From positions 1,902,976-1,966,975 of the forward strand of contig HG738139.1 in NCBI GenBank assembly GCA_000499405.2: DNA of 64,000 nt. The letters are read 5' to 3'. This document shows positions 1 through 14,700 of the stretch, in pieces. A program made the position numbers and the translations under genes. The notes under the pieces were generated by a model that did not search any database, was not told the origin of the DNA, and saw only the letters and a list, made by a program, of their open reading frames with translations. Source of the stretch: Onchocerca volvulus. Taxonomy: Eukaryota > Nematoda > Chromadorea > Rhabditida > Onchocercidae. Numbering within the stretch: position 1 is the first letter of the stretch; each line of letters starts with the position of its first letter.

Positions 1-2126
1 ATAATTATAAAATCATAGCCAACGATGAGGTCGATTTAAACCTGAAATTTTGATTACCTAAAATTGCCTTGGCTTGAAAAATTCGAGGTTTTGCTTCACA
101 TTCTCTTGATATTACTTAACAGTTTCCACAGTTTATAAGATGCTCAATTTTGAGTTTCCTGTGAAGAATTAATACAAAGAGGATGAAATTCGAGGGATCC
201 AAATACATGAAGGTGATTTTTAATATTCGAAATGATTCAGTTAACTGATTGAGGAAAGAAATGAAAAAAAAAAAAAATGAATCGTGATAATGATTCAAAT
301 TCAGAATAAATGAAACGTCCTAATTTTTACGTGGAATCTTAATGTGTGGTACAGCATATGTATGTATGTGTGGCATATATATGCATATATTATTTGCATG
401 ATAAAGGAAGAATGAAAAGATATTGTTGTGGGAGATGAATATCACTTTGTCTCAATATTTTCAACTATACCTAAACTCAAATTTCCTTTGAATATAAAAA
501 AAAAGCCAAGTTTAAGCTCTCGATTTCTTACATCGAGATTGTTTACCATTAAGTATATTGTGTGGTTGTCAGAGGACTGCCTGAAAGTTTATGTTAGTTT
601 TCAGTCATTGGATTATATAGATGTGTAATCTCTGATTAGTTAAATAATTCATCAGCAAAATAGCTTTCTATCTTGTGAAATTTTCCTTGCCATTTTCTAC
701 GATTCATTCTTTCAACTGTTGATAGTCTGACAAACTGACGAAGATGATTAGTAAAGTGAAAAGTGTAACAATATGGAAAAATTTTGCACTCAAGAGAGAA
801 AAGAAATGAAGATAGGAAGAAGTTGAAGTTATTAAGATTAAGGATGAAGCAGTTTTCATTTTTTCTTATCTAAATTTCTCCTACAACAATCGATCTACGA
901 TCTATTATGACGATGCATTGACTAATGAGTGCATGATATATAAATTTGTCAGTTAATTAAATGTTAAGTCATTGAACTATCAAATAAATGGCCTTGATAT
1001 ATAACAAATTATTACCAACAAATAATGCATGCTATTTCATTTGCATCATTTCAAATAAAATACACTTTTTTCGCACCTTTTCAAACTCCCTTTCAACTAG
1101 TTCATAATGAGTGCATTCTTTTTTCCCTTCTTTTTTTTCTTTTCTTTTACAAATTTGTTCATTTTTGTTGAATATTTTTACCAGTTAATAAAAGATGCAT
1201 TCTTTCACTTGCATACATTTGTAAATTTTTGTGTTCATCCCTGGCTCATTTGTTACAATGTAATTAAAAAAGCAACTTCATTGTTTTGCACTTTTCGGCA
1301 AGATTAAAAATTATTCATTAAATTCATTAATTTCACTTGAAAATACGTTTATTTCCTATTATATATAGGAGTGTTTAGATGGAAATAATCGTGTTCTTAT
1401 CAATATGTGGTTTTTAGAATCTTGCATCTAAGATATATCTGCGTGATATTTGCCAGATGTTATATCAAGGCCTACATTCTTTCTGTAATTTTTTTTCCCT
1501 TTTTTAGAAAAAAATTCTTCGATTAATCGGAACTAAAGGTCATTTGATAAAAATGTCCATTTCACCGAAAATTGTATTATTTAACTTAGTGTTCATTTCT
1601 TTTTGTAATATTACGTAACATTTGATTTCAAGAAATTTGGATATCATTTTTACCCTCTTTTTTTAGAAATTTCGAATATATATTTTTTTTCATTAGTTTA
1701 TTTAAATATTATCGACGAGTTAGTGTTGAAAGTAGAAATGTTTTTCCAAAAATTATAGATTCAAACGTTCTTCAGAATTTTTTTTCCTTTTAGAAATTAT
1801 TATTTTACACTAATTTTTTATTCTCCTTTGTAGATAAGTTGACAATAAGCAGCGATTGTCCTGATCCATCTCATTGTCTTCTGTGATATGTTACAAATGA
1901 TAATGCATAACAATCGTGATGTTGAATGTTTGACTTGAAATAATCGAAAGTTTAATTGTCGACCTGAGTAATGCCGAAGTTGGACATAAAAATTTAGTTG
2001 TGCTATGTTTGAATATATTAGTTTTGTCTTAAATAATTATCGACTGATGGCTATTTTCTAGGAGAAACCAAATTGTGCTTTTTCTTTTAAAGTCTCGAAA
2101 AGTATTGATTTTTTTTTTTTTTACAG
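1..2126 (+). other. Intron of the CREB gene (5' end of gene outside window)
   Basis: The first recognised coding exon starts at 2127 and opens inside a codon, so this stretch is the 3' part of an intron whose upstream exon lies before the window. I looked for the missing half of the kinase-inducible domain (a Ser-containing RRPSYR-like motif) and did not find it. The DNA is AT-rich with T runs and ends in a long polypyrimidine tract and ACAG at 2126. I see no other feature. Confidence 0.6.
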
Positions 2127-4920
2127 AATGATTTTAAAAGACTTGGAAACAGTGGACAAACAATTAAAAAAGGAGCCAGATGAACAAAGTGTTGCTTCAG
2201 TGGTTATTCAGCCGCCTGCGGAGCCAGGTATCTGTAGTTCAATTAGTTCATTTGGTTTATGTTTATTATCATTATTAGTTTTATTGATGATAAGAAATAA
2301 CAAACCAAACAAAAGAAAATTATTATTTTATTGACCAATTTCAAAATAAATTTTCTAATTTCATCAAAAAAATTAAATTACTATTAAAAATGACTTCAAC
2401 TTACTGAACGATGTACCTTAACTAAAAACATTCCGACCTTTCTCCGCAGATGGTTTGAATTTGTCATTTAACTTTGAGATCGTGCAATATGATAGATGAT
2501 TGCAGTGGAGACAGTTCGGTCACAGATGTCACTAAGGCAGGATCCCAATGCTCAATTATCAGAGCAGCAAGCAATCTCTTCTCGACTTGAACAAGTTCAA
2601 TATATTGCATCTTCCGGTATGTTTTTTACGCGAAAATTTGTCTTTTTTTTTTTTTTAAATTGATTTTCCATCAAGTAATCACTGAACGTTTTATAATATT
2701 GTAAGCTTGCGTATGTAATGTCCAATTCAATGTCTAATTTAAATACATTTTCATTGTTTGGAGCAGGAAGCTTGTTCTCATATTCTATCTTATATATTTC
2801 ATACGCTTCAACTAGGCTAAATGATACTTTTGGTTCTAACGGGTGAAAGTAATTGGTAAAAGTAAGTTTTACCGATAATGGGTAAATTGAATGGAACAAT
2901 TTGTTGGCATTTTGAAGATCATTTAATACTCCAATCGCAGAATATTTCTGGAGTATATATACTCTTTATTATCTGAACAGTTGCTGCACTGGATGATCAA
3001 GATTCTCATAAAGACGATCGATATACTTACGGAAGCTCGACTTGTATTTTTTTTCACTTGGAAATCTGGTAATATAGTAAAGACTTGCAGGGTTGACTCG
3101 TCTGCATACAACAAATGGTAATCTAACATTGAATTCAGCTGCATTAACGAGCATGCATAATGTTGGAGCAGCAGGTATGATTAGACAGTATTCACCGGTC
3201 GCTACGGTTGCAGCAGCGGCTGCAGCTGCAGCTGCTGCTGCGTCACGAGCAAGTACCAGCACACCAAAACAGGTAAATAACTACCTATTTGTGGTTGCTT
3301 CTTTTTATAAATTTAATGATTTGCTTTTATGGGATTGCTAGTTCTTACATATTAGTGATAAATAAACGGAATAACAAGAGAAGATAGGAAACGGGTTATT
3401 TGGAAATAAATAATAGAATGGTAAGGTTGAAGCAAAAATGAAACGGCCTGTAGAAATATGAAAAAAGCTTCGTTGATAACCATGAATGCAATTAAAGGAA
3501 TTAGGCCAAACAGCAGGGTCATCATCAGGACCAGTTCCGGGAATGTTGCCAGTAAATGCTGAAGTTTTGGGTCTCAAAGCGATGAGTGCTGCTGGTGATG
3601 GTCAGCAGCAACAGTATGTTCCATCAAATCAAGGAACTGGTCAAGGCAATGGTTTCCGTTTTATGATTGTTCAACAATTTTGACTCTTTAAAAGCTTTCA
3701 ACTGAAATCTTTTGACTATGTTATCATGAGCTATAAATACGCTAATCAGGAGTTAGGAAACTGCTGCACTATGAAAATATCGGAAATCTAATATAATTTA
3801 TATATTTAAGTCTCTCGCTGAAGCCTAACTTAAACTTTCCTGATTTCATAGAACCAGCATTTCATCGAAAGTAATTGAAATAAATTTTTCAAATCTAATT
3901 TTGATGGATGGAATGAAATAAAAAACCTGCGAAGAACAAATGGATGTAGAAAGCGAAAGATAGATTGATCTGATTTGCAGTGATTGTATTTTTAGGCTTC
4001 TAACTAATCGATTTTTAAAAGTTTAATGTATATACAAATATAAAAATTTGCGACAGTTGCTTAGACTTTCAATCGCTTGCTCTTCAAAACCTTAGGTGTC
4101 GTTTTTGAAACTAAGTACTGAAATTGCAGACTGGCAATCCACTGTGTTGTCCGGTTATACATCATCCCCATCACCGCTTGGTATGGCTGGTGGTAGTCGA
4201 ACAGCCACAGAAAGTGATGACAGTACTCGGAAAAGACAAGTACGGCTCTTGAAAAATAGGTAAACAGCTTTTTACTTTTAGATGAAAATGATAGAAATCG
4301 ATGTTTTATAAGGATATAGAATTAAGAATTTGTGATTTTTTTTTCCTTTTTTTATTTGAAAAATGCTAGACTTTTTTCGCACTTATTTAAAAGAAAATCT
4401 TACATCATAGGAATCATTTGTCAAAACTCTATCTGTATCGTGGTGTTGTTGGGATGATTGAAATTGTATGATCTATCTCATATGATTTATTAGTTATATC
4501 ATTAAATTTCAAGTTTGGTTACAGGTGCGCCTTCCATTTGCAGTTCGCTTTATCACTTATTAAAGTACCCAGCTTTTAAATCTATATTATGATTATCGGG
4601 TCTAAGTCATCAATTAGTATTATTTCGTTATTTAAAAATTCCTGAGTACATTTTGCCATTTGAGGATTTGCCTAATCGTTAATGCTTACTCTGCTAGACC
4701 GAACGATTTTTAACTTGGAAAGAATGCTTCGTCATATTCTAATAATAAAACTTTTCTTTGTTATAGAGAAGCAGCGAAAGAATGCAGGCGGAAGAAAAAG
4801 GAATATGTGAAATGTTTAGAAAATCGTGTCGCTGTTCTGGAAAATCAAAACAAAGCATTGATTGAGGAGTTGAAAACGTTGAAAGAATTGTATTGCAGGA
4901 AAGAAAAAAGTGAATTATAA
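2127..4920 (+). CDS. crh-1: CREB transcription factor, 3' six exons (5' partial)
   Basis: Exons: 2127-2227, 2506-2616, 3091-3272, 3498-3651, 4130-4259, 4767-4920 (TAA). All junctions keep frame and give 276 residues from the first ATG (2128). The first exon reads MILKDLETVDKQLKKEPDEQ, which matches the end of the CREB kinase-inducible domain; the half carrying the phospho-serine must be in an upstream exon. A middle region rich in Ser, Gly and Gln follows, with an 11-alanine tract at residues 111-121 and QQQQ in exon 4. The C-terminus is a complete bZIP (about residues 217-276): basic region with KNREAAKECRRKKKEYVKC, then a leucine zipper with LENRVAVLENQNKALIEEL, nearly identical to animal CREB1. 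An intron splits the basic region in the Arg of KNR|EAA. By family, it binds CRE sites (TGACGTCA) as a nuclear dimer and is activated by phosphorylation of the kinase-inducible domain. The family call is firm; the crh-1 orthology rests on the nematode context. Confidence 0.92.
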
Positions 4921-7900
4921 GTGTTTAAAACAGAAGGGGGAATTTCGTTATTTTTGTTCCTTGAATTGCGTCTAGTCTTTGTTTGCTTCAGGGAATTGTT
5001 TCCGTCATTTATAGGCGCGAAATTTTCATATTTAGTTGTAAAATTCTTTTATGTATGAAATATCATAGCTTTTATAAATGTTCACAATGATTGTTCTAAC
5101 ATGTCATTGAAGTGAGTGAGACTGTGAAAGAAATTTACTTATATCTTTTTATATATATTTGAAAGCCTAAAAGAATCCGCAAGGCATAGAAGTGAATTGC
5201 AACTTCTTAAAATCTAATTATTAGGTGTTCATTATAACACGTTTAATTCAAGAGGAATGCGTGACATAAATGAATTTTCAACATGCATCTAATGAGTTGA
5301 TGAAAAAATAGATGGAGATAAATGAGTTGTAGATTAGATAAGTAAATGGTTTCTGCTGCATATAATGATTTTGGAATTTTAGCTTAGATTATTTTGAAAT
5401 AGCATTGATGTTTTCATCAGTAATCATTTGTGAACATTGGCAATCTTTCAGCTGAAGAAGATGAAACTAGATGATAATTTATATCAAAGAATTTTAGCTT
5501 AATATTGAAATGCTAAGTAAAGTTATTTTTTAGTATGGCTAGAGTCCTTTTTAAATATGAAAATTCAATCAGTATATGTTCTAATTTTATGCTCCTATTT
5601 TTTTTGACTTCTGTTTTTTCCTTCAACTTCTGATGGGACAAATTTTATTGTCAAACGTGCATTGTTTTCCCGGTCATTTGTTATTTGCTTTTGATTGTCC
5701 TCTAATTTTCCTTTTTGATGTATAATATTTTTTATATTTAAGAATCGGAGTTTTCGGATATTATTTGATTGTAGGACAATGATAATATCCTAATTCACCT
5801 GTTGTAAATATTTCTGGTTAATATTGGGTTTTATCCGATTTTGATTGTATTCTCCAGTCCAGTAAATTCTAATAATAATGAACTGACAATATCATGCATC
5901 ATCCTCTAAATTATTTTTGAAATTATGAAAACGATAATATTCCATCATCCTGTGAATTTTTGTGATGATATATTTCGAATTGAGGATGTTAATTTTTTTT
6001 ATAATTCAAATATTGAAATTATTTTCTAACGATTCTTGAAATTGTAATTTGTAATTTCATTTGATTATTGTTTCTGATAGAGAATTGCAAAGAATTGATA
6101 TTGACAAAAGAGGTGATATAAATCGTAACAATAGGATATGATAATATGAATCATGTTAGCAATGATTACAAATTACAAAATTAACGAGTTATTGCTAGAA
6201 AAGCTTTTCTGTTCAAATGCTGGAATTTTTTAGGAAACATAATTTTTTTTTTTTTTAGAAAAAGCATTTTAGGAAACATAAATACTCTGCGAAAATTTCT
6301 GGTGGAAATATTCATAGAAATTTGTGACCTCATCTTAGTATGTGAAGGTCATAAATTGTTATAAGGTGCATTGAAAGTAGAAGAGTTAAAAGTTGTTAAG
6401 AAATTATTCTGAGGGAAAGAAGAAAAGTTAAATTTGATATTTATGGTGGATTTCGTGATTTGCATATTCTCAAACAATTACTATATATATATGAGTGATG
6501 ATAAAGTGATGAAAATATGAAGTTTTAGGAAAGAAATGAAAGTAGCAAATAACACTCATGCTTATTTTCAGGTAGGAAATATTTCATCAATCGTTATAAG
6601 TCATTGCTTTATTTATTTTTATGAAATAGCAAGATTTTCAATGAATTAGGTTTGTTTTTTCTGAATTTTTTTTTCCTTTTTATCGGGTAGGTTGTCAATT
6701 TGATTGTATTAAACGAGGAAGTGATGATAGATGCTGAAATTTTGAAATTTATTAGTATCATTTTTAATCTTTCCTTTTACAGTTTTATGTAATATTTTGT
6801 TAATTTTTCGTATATTTTTGAATTATTTGTATTTTTTTAAAAAAAGAATTTATGAATGTTTAATCTTATATGCTTATTGAATTTGTGTAGTAGTCGTAAT
6901 TGCTTTAGTAGTTATTGTATATGAAGTAAAAATATTGTGAACATTTATGTCACTCCAGAGAAAGGAAGAGAAAAATATCCAATAGAATTAACATTCTTTT
7001 GTGATAGGAATTCTTGTTGTAGAAATGTAATTGTTGTTATGGTATAGTTGTTTCAATTAATTTGAAAATTTATAAAGTAATTAAGTGGGAGATTTTATAA
7101 GTTTCGTAGAGAGTTTTGATCGTGAATTTTTAACACTTTGATGATTTGTATTAATGGTGGCTTCGAGAATGATTGACAAGCTGGAGATATTATGTTTGTT
7201 TAATTTTTGAAATTTTAATTTCGAGACTTTCAAAGAGTTTATTTTGATTTCTCTTCCTGATTCTCGAATATTTCAGTACTATTTTTGGAATAATGCATAA
7301 CAATCAATTTCAACTAGCAGTACTTTTCTTTTATCATGAATATGTCTGCTTCTATTTCAGTTAAACTTTCTTCTGGTCATTCTTCCTTTTTTTTTTTCCT
7401 TTTCTTTTGTCAATTTTTGTATTTGTTTAAAAATACAATTTTGCCGTGTGTGACGTATGAGATTTTGCAAATAAGATATATTACAGAAATGACCAGATTA
7501 TTTTGATCATAATGTGCTTTTTTTTTTTTAAAATGCATAATGTATATATATTATCTGATAAACAAGATCCAGTTGCCAATTATTTTCTCAATTTTTGCAT
7601 TATTGAGATTGCAATCAAATATTGGTGCTTTATTGAAAATCCCACCGTTGAAATTGTTATCAAATCTTAGTGATTTATTGAAAATCACATGTGATCCAGA
7701 TGATCAAGTCATGCATACTGCTTTAGTCATGTTAGTATCATCAAAAATATCAGCATATATATATTTTTTTTCTGGATGTGAAATCATTTGCAAGATGTGT
7801 GCAAATAATTGAGCAATAATAGTTTTCTTTCATTTTGTTCTTGAAGTTTCTGAATATTTCAAACAATTATTAGAAAGCTGATAAAAGACAAAAGTTTTTC

Positions 7901-8698
7901 ACTTCATAGTTTTCTATTTTAGTACAGTCTGAATTCTATTCCACTTTTTAGTTCAGAATAACATCAGTTCTGTTGATTTTTCAGTTAAGAATACTAAAGG
8001 AATATTTTTGCTAGTTCTTTATCTTCTCGTCACAACATATTTGTTGTTTTCTCGAAAATTATTTTTTTCAGAAATATGAGAATTTGAATTGAAATAAAAA
8101 ATTACATTTATTATTAATGAAAAGCTGCCGATTACGTAAAAATAGTGAAATTTTCAGTGCGTCATTACAGATCTTTCTTTTTCAAATATTTAGTTTTGAC
8201 TTGTATTTGAATGGGACGTTGGGATGAATCGAATTTTTACGATTTACGGATAAATTGTTAAATATTGAAGTTGAAACTGAATGAGTAATGACAGCATGGT
8301 TTCAATTTTTTTTTTTTAATTCCGAACTCATCTGTTAAAAAATGAAATAAAGTTTAATGATATGGTCGAAAAGTTAAAAATTTGTCGGAAATAAACATCC
8401 ATTAGTTGAGTATTTCAGTTGTGCGCAAAATATATAATGAAAAACTGTTTAGTAACGATATTAAATTAAAGCATTTAATTCGGATTGGATTTGGAGCAGA
8501 TTTATTATATCAGAACGAAATTATTTTCGAAATTGCCGAGAAATCTCATACGAAATCACCAAGGAATATCATATCTTTTTGTGATATCTTGGGTCATATC
8601 CTTAAAATCATTTATCATACTCATTGGAAGTAGTTGCGTTTCTCACATTTTCTTCGCAGTAATGCAGTGAAATTACATTCTTATGATATTTTTAATTT
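4921..8698. other. Intergenic DNA between crh-1 and apb-1
   Basis: About 3.8 kb of AT-rich sequence between two genes on the same strand. The start will be the crh-1 3' UTR and the end the apb-1 promoter. Open frames here (for example 7540-7812 and 8406-8633) have AT-driven composition and no recognisable domain. I see no RNA gene or repeat array. Confidence 0.5.
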
Positions 8699-8714
8699 TT
8701 GCAGGTAATTCGTA
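8699..8714 (+). other. Candidate spliced-leader acceptor and 5' leader of apb-1
   Basis: A T-rich tract ends in TTTTTGCAG at 8704, followed by only ten bases before the ATG of apb-1 at 8715. An acceptor with no obvious upstream coding exon and a very short leader is typical of nematode trans-spliced genes. A cis-spliced non-coding first exon is the alternative. Confidence 0.45.
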
Positions 8715-11700
8715 ATGACCGATTCAAAATATTTCACAACCACCAAAAAAGGTTAACTTCTGATCAGTTAATGTGATAAAATTTGCCTTTCAGATTTAAG
8801 TTACGATCCAAGCGTCGTAAGTTTCAATATATTTGAACTAGATTGCTGTTATTTCAAAATTTTCTTATATTCTAATATAATAGATCTTCATGTAATAATA
8901 CTTTAGTAATATATCCCTTCTAATCTTTGTTGACTTTGTTATACGATTCAGTAATGACGATAGATTTGCTTAAACTTCTGAGTGTTACCAAAATAATAAG
9001 GGAAGAAATCAATTTGAAAAATTTTAAAATTGCTGTATGTTTGCTTTGTTTTCCTGAGTTTGTTTTAGAATTGATTTAAGAAAAGTAGATTGTGAAATCA
9101 CCTCTATTCCTTGAAATATAATTTCATTAAACCTGCAAAAAGAAGAGTATAAGGAAAGATTATTGAGAATTCTTTATTTCCAGGTGAAATATTTGAACTA
9201 AAAAATGAATTGAATTCGGATAAAAAGGAAAAGAAGAGAGAAGCGGTGAAGAAAGTTATTGCAAGCATGACTGTCGGCAAAGATGTTAGGTACTTTTTGC
9301 TGAATTTAGCAATTTCGATATTCACATATTAATTATCATGATTGCTATGGTCATGAACGATAATGATCAAGATATTCGGTTTTAATGCTATAGTTCTTTA
9401 AATTGTACGCTAGAATATTCGTGCAACTTAATAACTTGATAGAGATTACTCTATTTTTGTGAATTATATCATGCAATCCATATCTCATTAGAGATCAAGT
9501 TTCCATGCAATTGTTTTTAAAAATTCAGGTAATATTTCCAAATTCGATTTTTTCAGTGCACTATTTCCGGATGTGGTGAATTGTATGCAAACAGACAATG
9601 TTGAACTGAAGAAGCTAGTTTACCTCTATTTGATGAATTATGCTAAAAGCCAACCAGATCTTGCAATTATGGCGGTTAATACGTTTGTGAAAGTCAGCTT
9701 CTTTCTCTTTTAAAATTTCCAGTCGTTCCTAAAACGTTGAATTACTTGGACAAGTATTGTGAGTTTCGTAGTAATAGTATGACTGTTTTTGATGATTGAA
9801 TCACATTGCATTGCTAATGTTTAATGTTAGCTGTATCTTCCATTGAAATATTGAGACTACATTATACATAAAAAGTCCTCTAATTCTCAGTTGTTTTTCT
9901 ATGTTTGAATACTGAAAAATAATGTAAAATTAGGAAAATGATTTAGTTCGTTTTCTATACTGTTAGAGCAATTTTTTTTTCCGAAAATATAGAAGGAAAA
10001 TTTTTTAAGGATTGTGAGGATCCGAATCCATTGATCCGAGCATTAGCTGTACGAACAATGGGTTGCATACGAGTTGATAAAGTAAGTTTTTTTTTTTTTT
10101 TCAAATAAACCATATTTAAATTTTTTTTAGATTTGCATGAAAGTGAGAAGCAAGCAGAAAAGAAAATAACAATTTGCGATAAATTCCAATTTTCAAGCAA
10201 AAAAGACTTCAGATTGAATTTGTCTAAATTTCAATTTTAAAATTTAGATAACGGAATATCTGTGTGAACCGTTGCGTAAATGTATGAAGGATGAAGATCC
10301 ATATGTTCGCAAGACTGCAGCAGTTTGCGTAGCAAAATTGCATGATATCAACGCTTCACTTGTGGAGGATCAAGGATTCGTCGATTTACTTAACGATTTG
10401 TTAAGTGATTCCAATCCGATGGTTAACTTTTTTCCTTGTTTTTATAACTTTTTTTTTTCCCAGAAATATCTATGTTGCTTCAATTTACTTCGAAGGAAGT
10501 AAGAAAATTTTATCATTTATTCGTAGTGGTCGGAAGCTGTTAGAGAAACGTAGTTAATAAAAGTTTGTTATTTCAAAAAAATGCAAAGATCACCTAGACT
10601 TATTTGATGGTTATGGAATATGCTAATTTGGGTTATAGCCGTTATTTTTGCTTCTTCCTTTATTCCATGAATGAAAAAGTAAGAAATTAGAGATTTCTAC
10701 TGCTTCTGAATTCCAGTTCTGCGCACAATATAATTCTGGCGAATGCTTTGGATTCGAGTAAGTACTCAAAAGGATCGAGAATATAGTCTTATCTTTATTC
10801 TATTTCTTTTTTATTTATTTTCTTTATTTTTTATAGTGCCAAATGATTCAGCTCAGGATATCATTTTTCTGGAATGTGTTTTAGGTAGTAGCAAATGCAG
10901 TAGCAGCATTAGCAGAAATCAATGAATCACATGTTCTTATCGAGATTAATTCGCAAACCATAAATAAGTTGCTAACAGCATTAAACGAGTGTACTGAGTG
11001 GGGACAAGTGTTTATTTTGGATGCTCTTTCATCATATCAACCAAAAGATGAACGAGAAGCACAAAAGTTTGTCTTGATTGCTTTTTTTTTTTTTTTTTTT
11101 TTAAAGTTCTATTAAAAATCGATTTTCAGTACTTGTTTGATACGTGGGACTTTTGCTTAGTTTTAAAATCATTGACATTTGATGTTTGTGAACCTAACAG
11201 AAATAAAATTGCCTAAAGACATATCACTTAGCATGTTAAATCGCCAAAATTTTCATCAAAATCGATGTTATGATATTGAACTAAGTATGAAACCTTTCTG
11301 GGCTGTTTCCTTCAGGCCGATTTTACATATCTTATTTGGAGATTAATTTTGACTAATGTATATTTTTAGTGTAATACTTTTTAATTATCCCAATCATCTT
11401 ATATTAAAACAATTAATTTGACTTTGAATTACATGAGCAAAATTTTATTGAGTTATACAACTTAATAGAAAAATTTGCCAAATAAGATTTCTTATGGATG
11501 ATATTCTACATGTTGCAGCATCTGTGAGCGCATTAGTCCTCGTCTAGCTCATGCAAATGCAGCTGTTGTTTTGTCGACTGTGAAAGTTCTCATGAAGTTA
11601 ATGGAAATGCTACCGGAAAATTCGGAGTTCATTGGACAGTTAACGAAGAAGCTTGCACCGCCAATGGTTACATTACTTTCTGCTGAGCCTGAAATTCAAT

Positions 11701-14700
11701 ATGTAGCACTGCGGAATATCAACTTGATAGTGCAAAAAAGGTTTGTCTTTGACAAATTCATGAAGTCATGGCGACAAATTTAAACATTATAACCAACATA
11801 ATTAATAAAAATGGTAAAATTAAATGGATTTCGGATTTTTCGTGAATTGAGTTCTTTTTTAAGGAAATAAAATATTGAAATCAAGGTTAGATTTAGAATT
11901 TTCCTCGAATTCATTTTTTTTTTTTCAGGCCAGAAATTCTGAAACAAGAAATGAAAGTATTTTTCGTGAAATACAACGATCCAATCTACGTGAAAATGGA
12001 AAAGCTTGATATAATGATTCGTCTTGCACAGCAAAATAATATTAATCAAGTACTTAGTGAGCTGAAAGAGTAAGCTTTATTTCAACTGCTTACTGAAAAT
12101 GTGAGATCTTGTTTAGCAAACAGCCAATGAATGATTTTGTACGGAAGTAGAAATGTAGCTTCAATTTTAATTGAGAAAAAAGTGTTTTACTTCATTTAAT
12201 ATTTAAAAAATATTGAGGTATCTTCCAAGCGTTTTTCAGTAGCTGAAAATTGCACATAAGTGGGTCACAAAGTGAATTTAGATTTCAGAATAAATGGTCT
12301 GAATTATTTTCTATAAGTTTTGTTGATTTTTATTTAAAGAAAAATGGTTTGAAATATAAAGACAAACTTGACATTTGAGTGCATCTAACATTTCTATGAT
12401 TGTGCTTTCAAGCAAATCGAAGTAATCTCTATTGGGTTTAAAATTGTGGTAAGACATAATAGGCAGCATCAAGGTGATGATGGGGATTTTAAAAATCATT
12501 CTCTTTCAAAAGATAATTGTGGTCATCTGGCTGTGAATATTGAGTCTGTCATGTTTTATCTTTGATTCTTAGTGAATTTCTGTGTCTTTTCTAGAGGCTC
12601 TGAGAAACAGTTTGTTAGATTATACCAAAAAAATTACACAATTTTCATAGATATGCGACAGAAGTGGATGTCGATTTTGTAAGGAAAGCAGTTCGTGCAA
12701 TTGGTCGTTGCGCGATCAAAGTGGAACAAAGTGCTGAAAAATGTGTTAGTACATTATTGGATTTGATCCAGACTAAAGTGAATTATGTTGTTCAGGAAGC
12801 TGTTGTTGTTATTAAGGTTCGTTATGGCTTTTTTTTTTTTTTTTTTGTTTATTTTTTGCAAAAAATGTATTATTTCGTTGGTTTCTTTGAGTGCTTAAAA
12901 TTAGTTTTTGGTGCAAAGTATTATTTTGAGAAATAAAGTAATTTTACATATTAAATACTATTCTCAGTTAATTTTAGATAAGTAAAGTAATGGTATTAAA
13001 AACAAAAAAGTTTCCTGACTTTGGAATTATAGATTTAATCCGTACTTGAATTCAGAAATGTCAGCGTTTTTTAATATGTTACATTGAGTTTATTAGGTAA
13101 CTTAATCTGATATTCAAACTCACAAAGATGAATTTTCTTTGCCGTTTTGGATTTTATTTTCTATTGTTTTTTTTTTTTTTTTTTTTTTTGAGCAAAATAT
13201 TTTAATAATTCCGTCTTAGAATTTCTAGGATATCTTTCGCAAATATCCGAACAAATATGAAAGTATAATCTCTACACTTTGTGAAAATCTGGATACACTG
13301 GATGAACCGGAAGCTCGTGCGTCAATGATTTGGATCATTGGGGAATATGCAGAGCGTATAGATAATGCAGATGAATTATTGGAATCTTTTGTTGAAGGCT
13401 TTCATGATGAAAATACGCAGGTAGGAATGGCACTTTCAGCACTCTTACTTTTCCAATATAATGATTAAAAAGTCCGATTGGGAAACTGCTTGATTAAATT
13501 TGCTGCGAAGTTTTTGCGTTTTAGTTATTTCTGACATTTGATATTGATAATGGATATTGATTCTTTCAATTTCAGATAATAGTTTTGATGCAAATTCTTT
13601 TCTACAGTGACTGGGTTTTTATGTAAACTTCTCTTTTTATTGAAACTCACATTTTTTTTAGAAAGTTAGATTTTTTTCTATTTTAGGTCCAGCTACAATT
13701 GCTTACGGCAGTAGTTAAGTTATTTTTAAAACGGCCGAGTGAAACACAACAGCTTGTTCAACGAGTGTTGTCTTTGACTACTCAGGATAGTGATAATCCA
13801 GATTTGCGTGATCGTGGATACATTTACTGGCGTTTGTTAAGTGCCGACCCAGCTGCTGCAAAAGAGGTGATAATTTAATTTTCACCATTCAATGAATTCA
13901 AAAGAATGATCAATCTCTTCTAAAGAAAGTAATGTATAACAATAGTTTCTTCATTCATTAACAAATGTTAGTAGAATTCTCACAAAACAGCAACATATTT
14001 GAAATAAATTTAATATGAGAAATAGATTTATATTGTTTTTTTGTTTTTTTTATTGTTTTTTTTTTTTCATTAGTATCATTAGAAGAATAATTTGAAGAAT
14101 GCTACTAGATTTTTAAAAGCGGTGATGGATGAGTAACGCGAATAAAACAAAAGTGAGGATTTGATTATCCACATAGTTTCTTTCCTACTTTTTAGTAAAA
14201 TTCAATTCTCTAGGTTGTTTTGGCTGAAAAACCGCTTATTTCGGAAGAAACGGATTTGCTAGAGCCATCATTATTGGATCAACTTGTTGGTCATATTGGT
14301 TCGCTAGCGTCTGTCTACCATAAACCACCGTCATCTTTCGTTGATATCACGAAGCATCCTTTGAAGACGGCAAATGTTGCTGCGGGGTTAGCATTGAATT
14401 ATTTGCATAATTTGCTTTTTTTTTTCATCTTTGCATTCATTTTATATTGTACAGAATACATTTTGAGAATTTTTATAAAAACTTGGACCTAATGACTAAT
14501 TCACTTGTTGAAGAAAGTGAAAAAATTACACAATCTCTTTTAAAATAGAGCAAGTTAATTTGGTGAATTGCAGCTATATTGCATAAATGTTACTGGGATT
14601 GTTTGGTCGTATAATGCAGCTCATCTTCTAGCTGTTCCACAATTTTCTGTCAATTCTATTGCATACAATTCTTTTCTTCTAAAAGAGACGATTCTGTTTA

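Noticed and set aside
2452..2505. Acceptor CGCAG at 2450 as the start of the second crh-1 exon
   Set aside because: Using it puts a TGA in frame (GAT AGA TGA); the TTGCAG acceptor at 2505 keeps the frame and gives VETVRSQMSLRQ.
7540..7812. 90-codon plus-strand frame between crh-1 and apb-1
   Set aside because: Hydrophobic AT-driven composition, no acceptor and no recognisable homology.
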